The notes under the pieces were generated by a model, which made no database searches, had not been told where the DNA came from, and saw only the letters and a program-made list of their open reading frames with translations. The translations under genes and the position numbers were made by a program. Positions 23,101 to 33,810 of a stretch of DNA of 64,000 nucleotides are shown here, piece after piece. Every line of letters begins with the position of its first letter. The stretch's first letter is position 1. Source of the stretch: Calycina herbarum (Eukaryota; Ascomycota; Leotiomycetes; Helotiales; Pezizellaceae); assembly GCA_001414485.1 (NCBI GenBank), contig LLEY01000008.1:186001-250000 (forward strand). The letters run 5' to 3'.

Positions 23101-23581
23101 TCAAGTCGAGTTCTTCCAAGAAGTATCCCGAGTTGACAACCATTGTCTCGGGCTTTTTATGCGGGTTATAATACGCTGAATTATTCCACCTTTTTTCTGG
23201 GACGTCACAGCGTGCATTTTTCTTGTTAATGAGAAGATCCCAAAACGCTTCTGGAGAATGAACTCCACCAGGCAGTCGTGTAGCCATACCGACAATTGCA
23301 ATAGGTTCAACCCCCGTATCTTGTGTATGGCCATTGGTCTTGGTTATTCCGTCTCCATTGGTAGCACCATTTCCATTAGATGTATGCCCGTTGGTTGTAT
23401 GTCCATCGGTATGTCCATTGGTATATCCATTGGTATGTCCATTGGTTGTATGTCCACCATTGGATGTAGTGTTTCCGTTGAGATTTGGCTTGGAGGAATT
23501 GTGGCCGTTTGTACCGTTGCCATTCAGCCCGTTGCTTTCGTTGTGCCCGTTCATGGCGCTCACAGAGCTGTTTGATTCCAT
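14164..23581 (-). CDS. Highly reducing polyketide synthase (KS-AT-DH-MT-ER-KR-ACP)
   Basis: Seventeen exons join in frame to 2529 residues: 23581-22818, 22752-22492, 22406-22154, 21932-21911, 21803-21592, 21539-21101, 21051-20790, 20665-20643, 20582-20418, 20370-19643, 19587-19361, 19205-19133, 18781-17669, 17363-17267, 17216-17191, 17134-15083, 15036-14164. The N-terminus (1-90) is a low-complexity Asn/Gly/Thr/His linker. KS follows, with Cys262 in TACSSSL, His398 in ECHGTGT and His433 in KPNVGHGEG. AT has FTGQGAQ at about 606 and GHSSGE with Ser697. DH has His1004 ([15 protein letters not shown]) and Asp1172 (HPATID). MT has EIGAGTG at about 1435. ER has GMNFKDVL and SATGGVG at about 1947. 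KR has GGLGGLG at about 2155 and a Ser-Tyr-Asn site near 2280-2297. ACP has GLDSL with Ser2480. All centres look intact, so a reduced, C-methylated chain is expected. There is no thioesterase, so release needs a partner. Intron 1 is GC-AG; introns 12 and 13 carry MITE-like DNA. Confidence 0.96.
17407..17638. mobile_element. MITE-like palindromic element inside PKS intron 13
   Basis: Imperfect terminal inverted repeats face each other: the left end GAATAGCAAAAGCGATAGTA resembles the reverse complement of the right end, which contains GCAGCTTTTATTATCC. The inner part is also palindromic (GTTAGAACAATCAACTTTAA then TTGTCCCAAACTATC). The flanks are CTCGCGAA on the left and ATCGCGAA on the right, a 7-of-8 match consistent with an 8-bp target duplication. 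It shares CTGCCTACCTAG and AACTTTCTAG with the copy at 18834-19060. No coding capacity is seen. It enlarges the intron to about 303 nt. Confidence 0.72.
18834..19060. mobile_element. MITE-like palindromic element inside PKS intron 12
   Basis: It aligns over most of its length with 17407-17638: both contain CATACCTGCCTACCTAG-like DNA, a CAACTTTCTAG block, a middle palindrome around GGAACAATCAGGTTCAATTG, and GCTCGAACGACGAGC near the right end. Terminal repeats are recognisable but eroded and I cannot see a clear target duplication. The host intron is about 351 nt long instead of the usual 50-60. Confidence 0.68.
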
Positions 23582-24664
23582 GATGGTTCCGAGTCTCTAA
23601 AGAGGCACATTAGTCAAATTCTCAAAAGTTCTAGTGTTGTTTACATACAGTTGATAGAAATGTTGGAAATCTAAGAGTCTGGGTTGGCGGAGAGCAGTTC
23701 AAATTTTGAGGGGCAACACAGCCTGATTTAAATAGAAGTGCCGGTACAGGTAAAGTGCTAAAGTGACGGCTGGAGGATTGTAACTTCAGCAAGGGTCAGA
23801 TAACACTACGTCGGGAGGTATTTAGATGCGGCACTACAGACTTATTGGTGGCTCGTAATAAAGAGCAAAAGTGGCAGTAAATACTTCAGGTTCGTAACCT
23901 AAATACTTAGGACAATTTACAATATTGACCCAGGTAGTTTAGAACAACGAATTTCCATTATCCCAGCTATCTAGGTTAATTGCCTTAACTTGCCATAGAC
24001 GGTTAGAACAACGAAAACAAGGTACCTAATTATTACCGCTTTCATTGTCCACCAGTGGTGGCTAAGCTCCATTGGTAATCAATCTCTCTAGAAACTTTGT
24101 AAATCCATAAAAATCAATTTCTCGGACAGCAGTTCTGAACGAGACTCTATTCCCGAGTTTGGTTTGGGGTACCCCACGCTTGCATCAGCTTTCTTTCAAT
24201 AACGGTGTCATTTGGACTCAGTTTAGCTTTGAACGCTGGAGGAAAAACTAGTCTTGTTGGGGCAAAAGCAAGAAACACACTGCCCAGAGAGGCAATGCTG
24301 GTGACGCTGAGGTGAATAAGCAATATAAAATGCTAGCTCAGTGCCTTTCAGTACTCGGTAAAGCTAGGTCCACACAGCCATGCATGCGAGCGCCACGAGG
24401 CAGCCATAAGAACGCTAGGTATGGGGGGAATCCTTTGAAGATAAGACAACTCATACCTTGTCAATGTGACAATGAAACGCGGCATAATGACACTTGAGGG
24501 GTTACTTGGAAGATGCACCCAAGAGGCGAAGTTCTTAAGTTGCGAGTCTTACTCGGTGGGTGTGAAGGATACCACCCCTCTCTTGCTCCGACTTCGTCAC
24601 TTCCTCTTCTTATTTCGATTTTGGAGAATTACTCAAGTTCTCACTGACGTTTTTGGCAGCAACC
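23582..24664. promoter_or_regulatory. Shared divergent promoter region of PKS and P450
   Basis: The two start codons face away from each other across 1083 bp. This spacing and orientation suit co-regulation by one set of cluster-specific sites, but I could not identify a binding motif with confidence. About a fifth of the region is a MITE-like element (23854-24055). Confidence 0.55.
23854..24055. mobile_element. MITE-like element in the PKS/P450 divergent promoter
   Basis: A 202-bp palindromic element is flanked by a perfect 8-bp direct repeat TGGTGGCT (23846-23853 and 24056-24063), the target duplication size expected for hAT-type transposition. The right terminus reads (reverse complement) GGTGGACAATGAAAGCGGTA and matches the left GAGCAAAAGTGGCAGTAAAT imperfectly. 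The centre is a long inverted repeat around ACCCAGGTAGTTTAGAACAA and TATCCCAGCTATCTAGG. It is the best-defined copy of the family. Confidence 0.78.
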
Positions 24665-26595
24665 ATGAGCGCCAATTCTTCCAGTATGGAGTCTCTTTTG
24701 GCCTTGCCAAAGACAAACACTTCGTGGATTGTTTTGGCAGCTCTTGCTCTCAGTCTCACTTTCTACACAACATACCAGGCGAGATCGAAAAGACTACGAA
24801 TGAAAAAGTTCGGAACACGAGCACCTGGGATGGTCTCATGGGCTCCTTTTGGTATGAGCTTTTAACTCATATCCCCATTTGGATGAGGAATGAGGCTAAC
24901 ATGATTCTGCCAGAGCTCGATGTACTCGCCAAAGCCATGAATCATCTCAAAAAGGACACCTTTTTTGAATGGGCACAAGAACTACTACGCAGACCTGGCC
25001 ACACCGTCGAGTTCAACATTCTTGGCAGGAGAATCGTCATGACTGATGATCAAGCTAATATAAGGACGATTTTTGCTAGCAATGTTGGTTCCCTGACAAA
25101 GAATTCCAGTCAAGATACTGATTATTTCAAATAGTTCTCAACATGGGAAAAGGGCCACCATATGCGCGATGTTTGGGGAATTATTCTTGGTGATAGTATC
25201 TTTACAACGGATGCTCATGTATGGATGGCAAACAAAGCACAACTTCGAGGTCATGTAAGTACATTTTCGGGAGGCTACTGATATTCTAACTGATAATTCC
25301 TTAGCTTGCTAGAATGAGACCAGATGACCTTGAACTTACAGAAATCGATTTCCAAGAATTGAAGAAGCATCTCGTCAAAAAGGAACCCCAAAACGTCTAT
25401 GATTTGATGGATCGTTATCAGCTTGATGTTGTAACTCGTATCTTCTTTGGATATTCATCCGATTCCCTTCCTGCAACCACCCAAACATTTCGAGAAGCCA
25501 TGGAGGTAGTTTTTAACCTAAACACCAAAAGAATCTTTTTAGGGTATGTTTCCGTGAAGGTAGAATGTTTTGGATCAATACTAAGAGTCATTCCAGGCCT
25601 CTCGGACCCCATGTGCCAATGCACCTGCTTGTAGGAAAGTCGTTGAAAATTTTGAATGACTATATCCATACGTTTGTTGACAGAACTTTGTCAATGCCGC
25701 ATGAAAAGCTCAAAGGTATTCCAGAAAAGGATCTGAACCTGGTTGAACGATTAGCTTTGGAGAACCGGGATCCCAAGGTATCAAATCCCACCCCAATTCT
25801 GAAATCTCCAACTGACTTAGGCGTTCTCAGACCGTGAAAGACCAGCTCCTTGCGGTTCTCACAGCGGCGAAGGATCCCTCCTCGATGACAATTGGCTGGG
25901 CGATATATGAACTTGCGAGAAACCCCAAGATTGCGCAAAAGCTCCAGGCAGAAATTGCATCAGTTGTCGGTTTCGATGCCCCACCGACAGCTGCCCAATT
26001 GAAGGAAATGCGGTATCTGCACTGCATCATGAAAGAAACACTTCGCTGTTATCACTCGTGTATGCAATTTCTTACTATATAAGCAAAACCGCAGCTAACA
26101 ACAGAACAGTAGGATTTAATATGCGCACTGCGAAAGAAGATACGTCGCTTCCCGCTGGCGGTGGTCCCAACGGTGATGAACCAGTCGCGGTTTTGAAAGG
26201 AACGCAGTGCCGTAAGTGTTCTCACATTGTTTTCTGAGGCATGGTACATCTAACGAAATATAGTCTTCTCAATTCTTAGTGTACAAAAGCGAACCGATGT
26301 TTGGGGGCCTGATGCTGAAGAATGGAGACCCGAACGCTGGGAAAATTACACCCCGGACGTATGGGACTTCATCCCATTCAATCACGGCCCACGTGTTTGC
26401 CTTGGACGAGTCTTTGGTCAACAACAGGTTGAATATGCATTAGTCCGCGTTTTCCAAGACTTCGAAATTGTGGAACCTGTCACTATGGAAAGGCAGAAGA
26501 TCAAGGTTGAGTTAAACACGAAAATGGCTAGTCCATGCATGTGCACTTTTCACCCTAGGAAGCAGGGCAATTCTGTAGAGGAAATTAAGGCATAG
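24665..26595 (+). CDS. Cytochrome P450 monooxygenase, CYP52-clan-like
   Basis: Eight exons (24665-24851, 24914-25083, 25135-25254, 25305-25543, 25597-25777, 25831-26059, 26110-26211, 26264-26595) join in frame to 519 residues. An N-terminal hydrophobic anchor (about residues 21-40) places it in the ER membrane. The K-helix ETLR lies at 368-371, PERW at 432-435, and the haem loop FNHGPRVCLG has Cys455. The sequence around PERW and the haem loop resembles the fungal CYP52/CYP539-type fatty-chain hydroxylases. The oxygen-binding I-helix is unusual: it reads TAAKDPSSMT (about 310-319) where AGxDTT is normal. The 51-nt intron at 25084-25134 keeps frame and ends in a TAG that would otherwise look like a stop. 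It lies head-to-head with the PKS, so it probably oxidises the polyketide product. Confidence 0.93.
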
Positions 26596-26639
26596 AGATA
26601 GCATGGGTGGGAAGATCGAATTCAACATTCGCCTCAACA

Positions 26640-26803
26640 TTTTCCGGGTCGCAATTCCGAGTTCCAACTTTTTAAGAAAATTTAAGTAATTATACCAAAG
26701 ACTTGGAACAACTCACAGGGATAATCCAGAACAATGAAGTTGCGTTTGTACTGGAAATTTAGAACATCGAGCTGTTCACTATCGCTTTTGAAGTCTACTA
26801 CGA
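26640..26803. mobile_element. MITE-like element downstream of the P450
   Basis: Internal blocks match the PKS-intron copies: GTTCCAACTTTTTAAGAAAA followed by TTTAAGTAATTATACC, GACTTGGAACAACTC, and a right end whose reverse complement reads GTAGACTTCAAAAGCGATAG. The left terminus is eroded. It begins about 45 bp after the P450 stop codon. Confidence 0.6.
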
Positions 26804-27737
26804 GGGGTGCGTTATAAAAGAAATAAGGTATAGCCAGAAAACAATGCTAAGGGCTTTTGCACTGCCTTTTTTGGCATAGAAATGGACCCGTGGGAAAAGA
26901 TTTAAGCTTTCGTAGCTTACAATAAAACAACCAACTCTTCGTGCCCTTTCTCCTACCATTACATTAATTCTTAACTTCCTGCCAATAAAAGTTCGATTGC
27001 TGATGGCGGCTTCAACTGGCTTTCGGGAAGTCCGGGACATGTACGTACTATCATAGTACCATGAATATCGAACCTCCATCGCCGATTAAGACAAACCAAT
27101 CGAAGCAAGTGGATTTTTCTGTGCTCCATCCGACACGTTTCTTTCTAGGTTCGATTCCCACGGAAAGTACAAGCTGACGAAGGAGCCAGGAGCTCTGCCA
27201 ATCGTCACGAATGATGCAAGAACTTGAAGTTCTCGCACTCTTTTCTCCTCCCGATAGGGCTTAGTATGACATATTCTGACAAGAAGCAGGAAGTGAACAA
27301 CCCTCAGTCTATTCCTCGCTTGGTCCCCCGCTTGTGCCCCTCTCTGTTTCGCTTAAAGTGGCAAGTGGACAATGAACAAGTCAATTTGAAGTCAACAGCT
27401 TGAGTTTTTTATGGCCCTGTATCTTCCTACATGTGCCTGAGCTTTAAATTTCCACTTGATTTGAGTCATGACCCAAGTACTTCGAGCGCTTACTGACTCC
27501 AGATATCCCCACACACTACAGTAGCTCTGACTGTGCCTTCGCCAATACCTGCAATCAAATTACTAGCACATTCAGTCCCATGCTTAAAACCAGGGCACAA
27601 TCCAAAAGGATCTAGTCAAACAAAAGACTGTCGATCATTCTCGAATACTTCTATCACCTAAGAAAGATTAAACTTATTTAATATGGTAACCATGCACCAT
27701 TGTGGCACTTCGGATCCCACCAATCCATACCTACTTC

Positions 27738-27829
27738 TACTATCCCCCTAAATAAAATGTAAGCGCACGGCCGCTGTGCCATACTAAATGTCTGTGCACA
27801 CTACATTTTATTTAGGGGGGGGGATAGTA
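27738..27829. repeat. 92-bp hairpin, possible mariner-type MITE
   Basis: The left arm TACTATCCCCCTAAATAAAA (continuing TGTA) pairs with the right arm, which reads TACATTTTATTTAG, a run of nine G, then ATAGTA. Apart from extra G residues, the outer 23 bases are perfectly inverted, and complementarity extends inward through GCGCAC/GTGTGC. A TA lies at each border, as expected for Tc1/mariner insertion. There is no coding capacity and the sequence is unrelated to the other MITE-like family. Confidence 0.6.
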
Positions 27830-29847
27830 TGCATAAACCAAACCAGCAGCTATGTGCCGGAGGACTGGTAGTTCCCAGCCACGCTTGTGGGTATCGAAAA
27901 ACGGAGACTAGATAGTAAACAACGACGCGGAAGCATGGCAGCCACGCGGGTATTCCCGACTTTCCGACCTCAACCCACCGTTTCTCCATTTTATTAACTC
28001 ACTTTTGCAAAGCAAATCACATACAACCTTCTGTGTAGCTCATTCACATATCTTGGGGGCTTTAAATAATGATCCGTCTTGGTCGGCCAATGCTACAGGC
28101 ACGGATTCTAGAGCTCCTACGCAAATAACAAGTGCTCTTGATTTTCCTTGGGCCTTGGGGGACTTTTCCTAATTGAATCTCACGAGGAGTGGGGAATAAA
28201 CAATTCAAACACGCCGTTCTTTCTTGGTAATATGTCTGTATTCAGTTTCCTAATTCGCTCCAAGTGGGAAGCTTGAACCTTCGACCATGTTAAGGCGATG
28301 TAGGAGGATAAGCAATGGAGACACGGGAAACCGGTCAAGTATTTCAAGGGTGCCACGCGGCTTGTTTTTTACAACGTTGTATTCGTGCTCGGTGAGGTTA
28401 ATTCAACCTCTCGCTTAACTTATGAGTTTATCCCACATTGCAACCTGGTCTGCCTTATCAAGAGCTGGCCGTCGGGAACCGCAAAGGTACATCCGTCTCC
28501 AGCTCTCCCTTTCTTTCCCCAAGACCTGGAAATTGAAGCTGCCAACTCTCAACTCCCAAGCAGTCCCTAGATTATGTAGCTCAACGGCACAGGCGAGATA
28601 GCTTCCCGTTCTACCCGTCTAGCCCACTTCTCCAAGGCGATTATGTTACGGTTTTTGCCTAGGTCCTTAGCCTATTGTGGCTTCCGGTACTGGTCTATAG
28701 TCTTCTAGCAGCTTATTCGAGCTTTTCTCCGTAACAGTACTCACGCAAGCCGTATGTTTGCAAAACTGTTCCCAAAATTTGAAATATTTCAGTCTATCAG
28801 ACTTGACAGAAGAGGGGGAAAATGATCCGAGGAATAAGCTTAAGGAGATAAGAAGAGCGAAAGGGTCGTAATCCCCGCCGTGCTAAGGAAGCGGTACGGT
28901 TAAGTCGTGATCCCGACACTCTCCGCAATTCTGCTGCAGAAAACAAGCCCATCTCGCGCCACATATTCTCTTTAGGTCAACCTGAATTTCTTGGAACTTC
29001 TGACAACTGGGTGCTGTTACATCGGCGCCAAGTAACAAGTTAGGGCTACACGAAGGAGCCAATCAGCTTTTCTTCTTTTTGAAAGGATGATACGGGTGAA
29101 GGGGGCAAGTCGCAGCCAATGGCTGAAATGGAGACGTCCCGAGACAAGTTCTTGGCGTTACCTATGTTGAGGCGCCAGAGGGTAATTCCCGTGATTCGAT
29201 CGGATTTCCCACCAATCAGAGACTTTGGTTAGCAGCAACGCATTTCAAAGCAGGCTGAAAAAACAACAATTCTCTTTAGGGCTGTACATCGAAGCTTTAC
29301 GCCAACGAATTGTGGCTCGCAGAATCTATTAATTTTATCCCTTTTAGGAAGTTGTTAATGACAGTGCAGTGGCGCTTTTCGTGTCTATTACCCATCTAGT
29401 GCATTGCTTCTCTAAAATATACGTACACGAAACATACTTTCTGACCGCAGATCTTTCTTCAAGTCCAAATTACTGGAGATAAACTCTCACTATGGGCATT
29501 TGAAATCCTTGGACCATGGGACACGAGGATGTGCGGCAGCTGAGCCGCGTTAAATCCATGGGTTTGAACCACGCGTGGGAAGTAATCCTGGTTCTTTTCA
29601 AAAACAAGTCCAAGCAGGAAGGTGTTGGGATCAAATTGAATGGGAGATAGTTACCCCGAATGTCGGTATGTCGGGAATTTTGAGTCGGTCTCATGTCTCC
29701 CCGGCTCCTCCTTCATCACTTCCCAAGTACCACCCCCACAGTTGGAACGCCACGAATTTGGTACGAGTTTGGGGTTATTGGATTTCCCCAGCTTCTTCCA
29801 TTATTTTGGTCCATTGTTGCTTGGAGTTCTTTGCTAAAATTTGAATC

Positions 29848-32152
29848 ATGGGAGAAGAGTCACAAACTCCTGAGGTAAGAATCCCCGGATTTCTGCGTAC
29901 ACCCCCTCCATCTATTGTCACAGAAATCCTTAGACAATTTCAAATATTGTACGAGAACGTTTAGAAGAATTGAGAAATCGACTTTCCGATTCTTCTAAAC
30001 CTCCTTGGAAAAGAGGGGTAATTGTCATGAATATTTTCGCACATTACTTACAAAAGGCAGGTTCGCCCAGAGGAAAACCCGTCTCTCTTACGAACTGCCA
30101 AAGATGCGGGTGGAAATATGGAAGAAAAAAAGCCATCACCAGTTGATGATGCAGCTTCTTCAATTCGAGTCGAAGATCAAGTGGAAGAAGAATGGAAGCC
30201 TCGAAGACAAGAATATTTAATTATGACAACCCTATCGTTGATCAGCTTGATGGTGGCGTTAGAAGCTTCTATCCTAACACCATCACTTCCCGTAAGTAAA
30301 CACTACCCACTCTTGTAATACAAAGTTTGAGATTAGTCTCCTTAATTACTCCGGGACATATGGTGGCTAACTCATGTTTAGTATATTGCAAGCGCGCTGA
30401 ACGGGACCGCGAATGAAGCTTTCTGGGCAGGAACCTCATATCTTCTCACCAGTTCCATTTTCCAACCATTTATCGCTGCGCTATCGGATATCTTTGGTCG
30501 TCAACAACTCCTATTCACAGCCATAATGCTCTTCCTGATTGGTAGTATTATGGCTGCAGTAGCTCAAAATTTCCCTCTACTTTTGGCTGGCAGAAGTATT
30601 CAAGGAATTGGTGGAGGAGGCATCATGGCACTTTGCCTAATAATTTTCTCAGATATTATTCCACTTCGACAGCGTCCAATATATATCAGTTTTGTTCAAG
30701 TCTCTTGGGCTTTTGGGACCATCACCGGCCCTATCCTAGGTGGAGCAATTGTACAGCATACAACCTGGAGGTGGATTTTCTACATCAACTTTCCATTTTG
30801 CGTCCTCGGTCTTGTTTTGGTACCTTGGGTTGTGCGATTAAAGATGCCGAAGTCTTCATTATGGCAAAAGTTCTTGTCTGTTGACTGGACTGGAGGCGCT
30901 TTGTTTGTCGGAAGCACGACAAGTGTACTGCTAGGAATCACTTGGGGTGGTGTTGAGTATCCATGGGGAAGTTACCATACCCTTGTGCCATTAATCTTAG
31001 GTATTTTTGGTGTTGGGCTAACAATGGTATGGGAGTGGAAGGGTGCAAAGAACCCGTTTATTCGGCTGAGTGTGTTCAAAAGTCGTTCCGCTGCAGGTAT
31101 TTATACTTGTGCAATTGTTCAAGGTCTTATTGTGGGTCATTTCCAATCCCAAGAGAACTTCGTGAAAACTGGCTGACACTTGGATTTCTAGCTTTACGGG
31201 GATATTTACTATGTGCCATTCTATCTTGAAGTCGTAAAGAGCTACTCGCCTGTTTTGACAGGAGTTGGTTTAGTTCCAATCACAGCTGGAATCATCCCCA
31301 CCACGATTTTGATCGGTGCACTGGTGTCGAGAATGGGTCGATATCGCTGGGCAATATGGAGTGGATGGGCCGTAACAATATTTGGGACGGGTCTTCTCAT
31401 AGTTCTGGACGTTGATACTCCTACATACCAATGGGTTTTATGCCTTCTTGTATGCAACTTTTTCTTTTTGCGCCCCCACCCTTTTGCACACTAAGGATAG
31501 TGGTTGGGAACAATTTTCATCATTACTCGGCTGCTGACTCCTGGGGAAAAACGAAAAAGAAGTGCTAATTTTTTGGCAGGTGCTTGGTTTGGGCCATGGG
31601 ATGATACTTTCAACGATGACATACGCAGTTCAAGTTATTACGAGTAACAGTGACGGACCGTATGCAATTGCCATGTAGTAGGTGCTCTCTTAGTTTGCTT
31701 TTCCCTGTTGGGTTGTTTTAGAAAGGCTGAGATAATCCTTCTCTACTCAAATTTCTGTTTCCTCCACCTTCCTCCTCGGACATCATTCCAGAAGTGGCAA
31801 CACTGACTCCAAGCGCAGCACAATGTTTAGGACTTTCGGAATGGCCTTGGGAGTGGCCATCGGAGGCACGGCTATTCAAAACTTTATGGCTAGATACCTT
31901 GCTGAGGCAGGGCTACCGCTAGAGATTGCGAGTAACGCAGAGGGATACGCTCAAGTGTTGCTTGCATTGCCAAAAGACTCTGAGCATCGTATTGCAGTTG
32001 TGGCGGTATACGCAAAAGCCTTCCGAGGAGTCTTTGAGGTTATTACTGGAATTAGTGTTTTAGGGGGGCTGGCGGGAATGCTACTCGAGAAGCGTTCCAT
32101 GGATAGGTCTTTGGACTCTGGGCATCAATTGACAAGGGAAAACGTAGATTGA
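29848..32152 (+). CDS. MFS drug/metabolite exporter, DHA2-like (14-TM type)
   Basis: Six exons (29848-29874, 30061-30291, 30382-31131, 31192-31449, 31580-31677, 31819-32152) join in frame to 565 residues. A start at 30118 is possible, but the upstream ATG at 29848 joins in frame through a 186-nt intron and gives the usual length. After a charged N-terminus, the protein is a series of hydrophobic helices. MFS signatures are visible: a DIFGRQ loop between helices 2 and 3, GRSIQGIGGGG, and the antiporter-type motif LGGAIVQHTTWRWIFYIN typical of fungal DHA2 pumps such as TRI12/AflT relatives. These proton antiporters export drugs and secondary metabolites across the plasma membrane. Its place beside the PKS and P450 suggests export of the cluster product or self-protection. 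The intron after 31131 has a less usual GTGGGT donor. Confidence 0.92.
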
Positions 32153-32252
32153 TGTAAAACCAAGTCTTCGGAGACACAAATTATAAGCTTGCTTACTCAT
32201 GAATCGTATTTAGAGAAGAATGCCCACAAAAATCGTATTTAGCTGCATCTAT

Positions 32253-33276
32253 TCAAAGCTTCAATTCTCTTTTACCACCGCGTATCATCCTCTCGACAGC
32301 TTCCCAATACCTCTCTTCGCCTTCCCCTTTCCCATGTCTACAATGGCCACTCCCTTCGAATAGCAATTTCTCCACTTTCCAACCCTTCTTCTCAGCCATA
32401 TCGGCATGCCATTCCACATCCTCCCCTCTAACCAACAGATCCTCCCTCGAATACAGATACAGCCTCGGTACATCCATCTCAATCAACTCTTCGTCAAGCA
32501 AATCCCCATTAAACTGTGATACCACGTTCGGCTTCCCGCTAACTTTCTCAAAAGCCCATTGCGTTGAGACAAGCACATAAATCAACGCCAATCCAGGGAT
32601 TCGTAGGATAGGAGTCGAAGGAATCTGATAGGAAATCCCTTCAAACGCCCTCTGAAACGTGCCAATCGCCTAGCTCTGCTTTAGCACATGGCTTCGAACA
32701 ACCTAGAGAGCCTATATAGCTTACCGGCGTACTATCAAAGATCATGCCTCGAAGTGGAAGCTTCTTGCCTCCCGATACATCCTTCCAGTGTCTTAACAGC
32801 AAACCGATTTGTTGCGCTCCAGAATTAGAAAATAAGTGTGCATATGTGAGACTTTCTGGATGTGCTAAAAGGGCGTGGATGACAGGCTGGAGTTCTTGTT
32901 TTTGTGCCGCTTCACTACGGTACACCATGTTGGGAAATGTGCCGCGAAGGAGCAGCAGTCGTGCTGTTGGGAATAATTGCGCGTGCTTTCTCATGTAGAA
33001 ATGAATTATGTTGTCGCTAACGTTCATCCACTGGATTACCCTGGGTCAGCCAATCTATTATGATACATTTTAGGAAATCGGGAATGATAAAAGTGTCAAG
33101 TATAACAGAGGAACTCTTGAGAGTAACTTAAAATCCGAGCGACAAATAAATTAATCGGTTCTTACTGTTGCGAGAATAATAGTTGGGGATTTTGAATGAA
33201 ATGTGTTAGGTTCATAAAGAGAAGTCGTGCTACTAAGATGAGCGAGCTTGCTCGGGAATGGAACTTGTGGCTCCAT
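32253..33276 (-). CDS. PaxU/DUF829 (TMEM53-like) alpha/beta-hydrolase-type protein
   Basis: Three exons (33276-33166, 33030-32725, 32669-32253) join in frame to 277 residues. The N-terminal part has the strand and Trp-Met-x-x-x-x-x-Asn-Ile element expected for the family. A central HLFSNSGAQ (Ser105/Ser107) is at the position of the nucleophile elbow, LYLYSREDLLV carries the acidic residue, and EGSGHCRH near the C-terminus supplies the His. This arrangement matches DUF829 proteins, whose fungal members include PaxU from indole-diterpene clusters; the activity of that group is not established. It is convergent with the MFS gene (100 bp apart) and lies at the edge of the PKS cluster. A role in hydrolysing or releasing an intermediate is inference. 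Confidence 0.82.
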
Positions 33277-33810
33277 CTTAAAAAAAATGAGAGTTTGGTC
33301 CTTGATATTTGAGTAGTTCTCAGGGAGGGGAAGTCCCTTTTGAAGGGGAACAGAGAGTCTTTAGCTTATTCCGTCAGGGTAGTTGATTCGTTGCTTGCTT
33401 CAGGGAAGGTTAGTTCCGACCTCCGCGAAACGTGATTCTCCCCCCTTGGCCACGTGCAATTTTCTTCTGGTTAATCACTGACAATAAAGATGATCACCTC
33501 TGGAGATTTGAACAAAATGCCATTTTTCCCCCTCGATATTCGTCTTGGAAACCATCACTGGCTTCTTACTTGCCTCTGAAAAGAAGTAGTCTCAAGCTTA
33601 CCACACATGTGACCACAGGAGGTAGGTATGGTTGGCTGCAGATGCGCTCAGCCCAGGCTTTCTGTCAGGCTCTTTGCTATGAGAACAAAAGGGCCATTAC
33701 CTGGACCCGTGCCAATTCAAATGACTTTGGTTGTTTGTGTGGTTTTTTTCTCAATTTGACTTTCTCCCTTACTGCTCTCAGTGCAGTCTCAAATTGACGA
33801 CGAACCCAAA
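33277..33810. other. Intergenic, divergent promoter between the DUF829 and STAND-like genes
   Basis: Only a 121-codon ORF (33432-33797) without motif lies here. The region separates the putative metabolite cluster from the immunity-type gene that follows. Confidence 0.4.

Larger units (their letters stand above)
26596..29847. other. Intergenic, about 3.25 kb, gene-poor
   Basis: It lies between the P450 and the MFS transporter. It contains a MITE-like copy (26640-26803) and a 92-bp hairpin (27738-27829), but no ORF with a recognisable motif. Such a gap inside a cluster could hold a decayed gene, but I could not reconstruct one. Confidence 0.45.

Noticed and set aside
25084..25134. In-frame stop TAG (25132-25134) as evidence that the P450 is a pseudogene
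   Set aside because: A 51-nt intron with GT and TAG ends and a CTGAT branch-like sequence removes it exactly and restores the conserved FSTWEKG context.
27140..27165. B-box-like GGTTCGATTCC as a tRNA gene
   Set aside because: No matching A box, anticodon arm or acceptor-stem pairing could be found around it.
30118..30291. MFS start codon at 30118
   Set aside because: An upstream exon (29848-29874) joins in frame through a GT-AG intron, the stretch before 30118 is open, and the total length then fits the family; kept only as an alternative.
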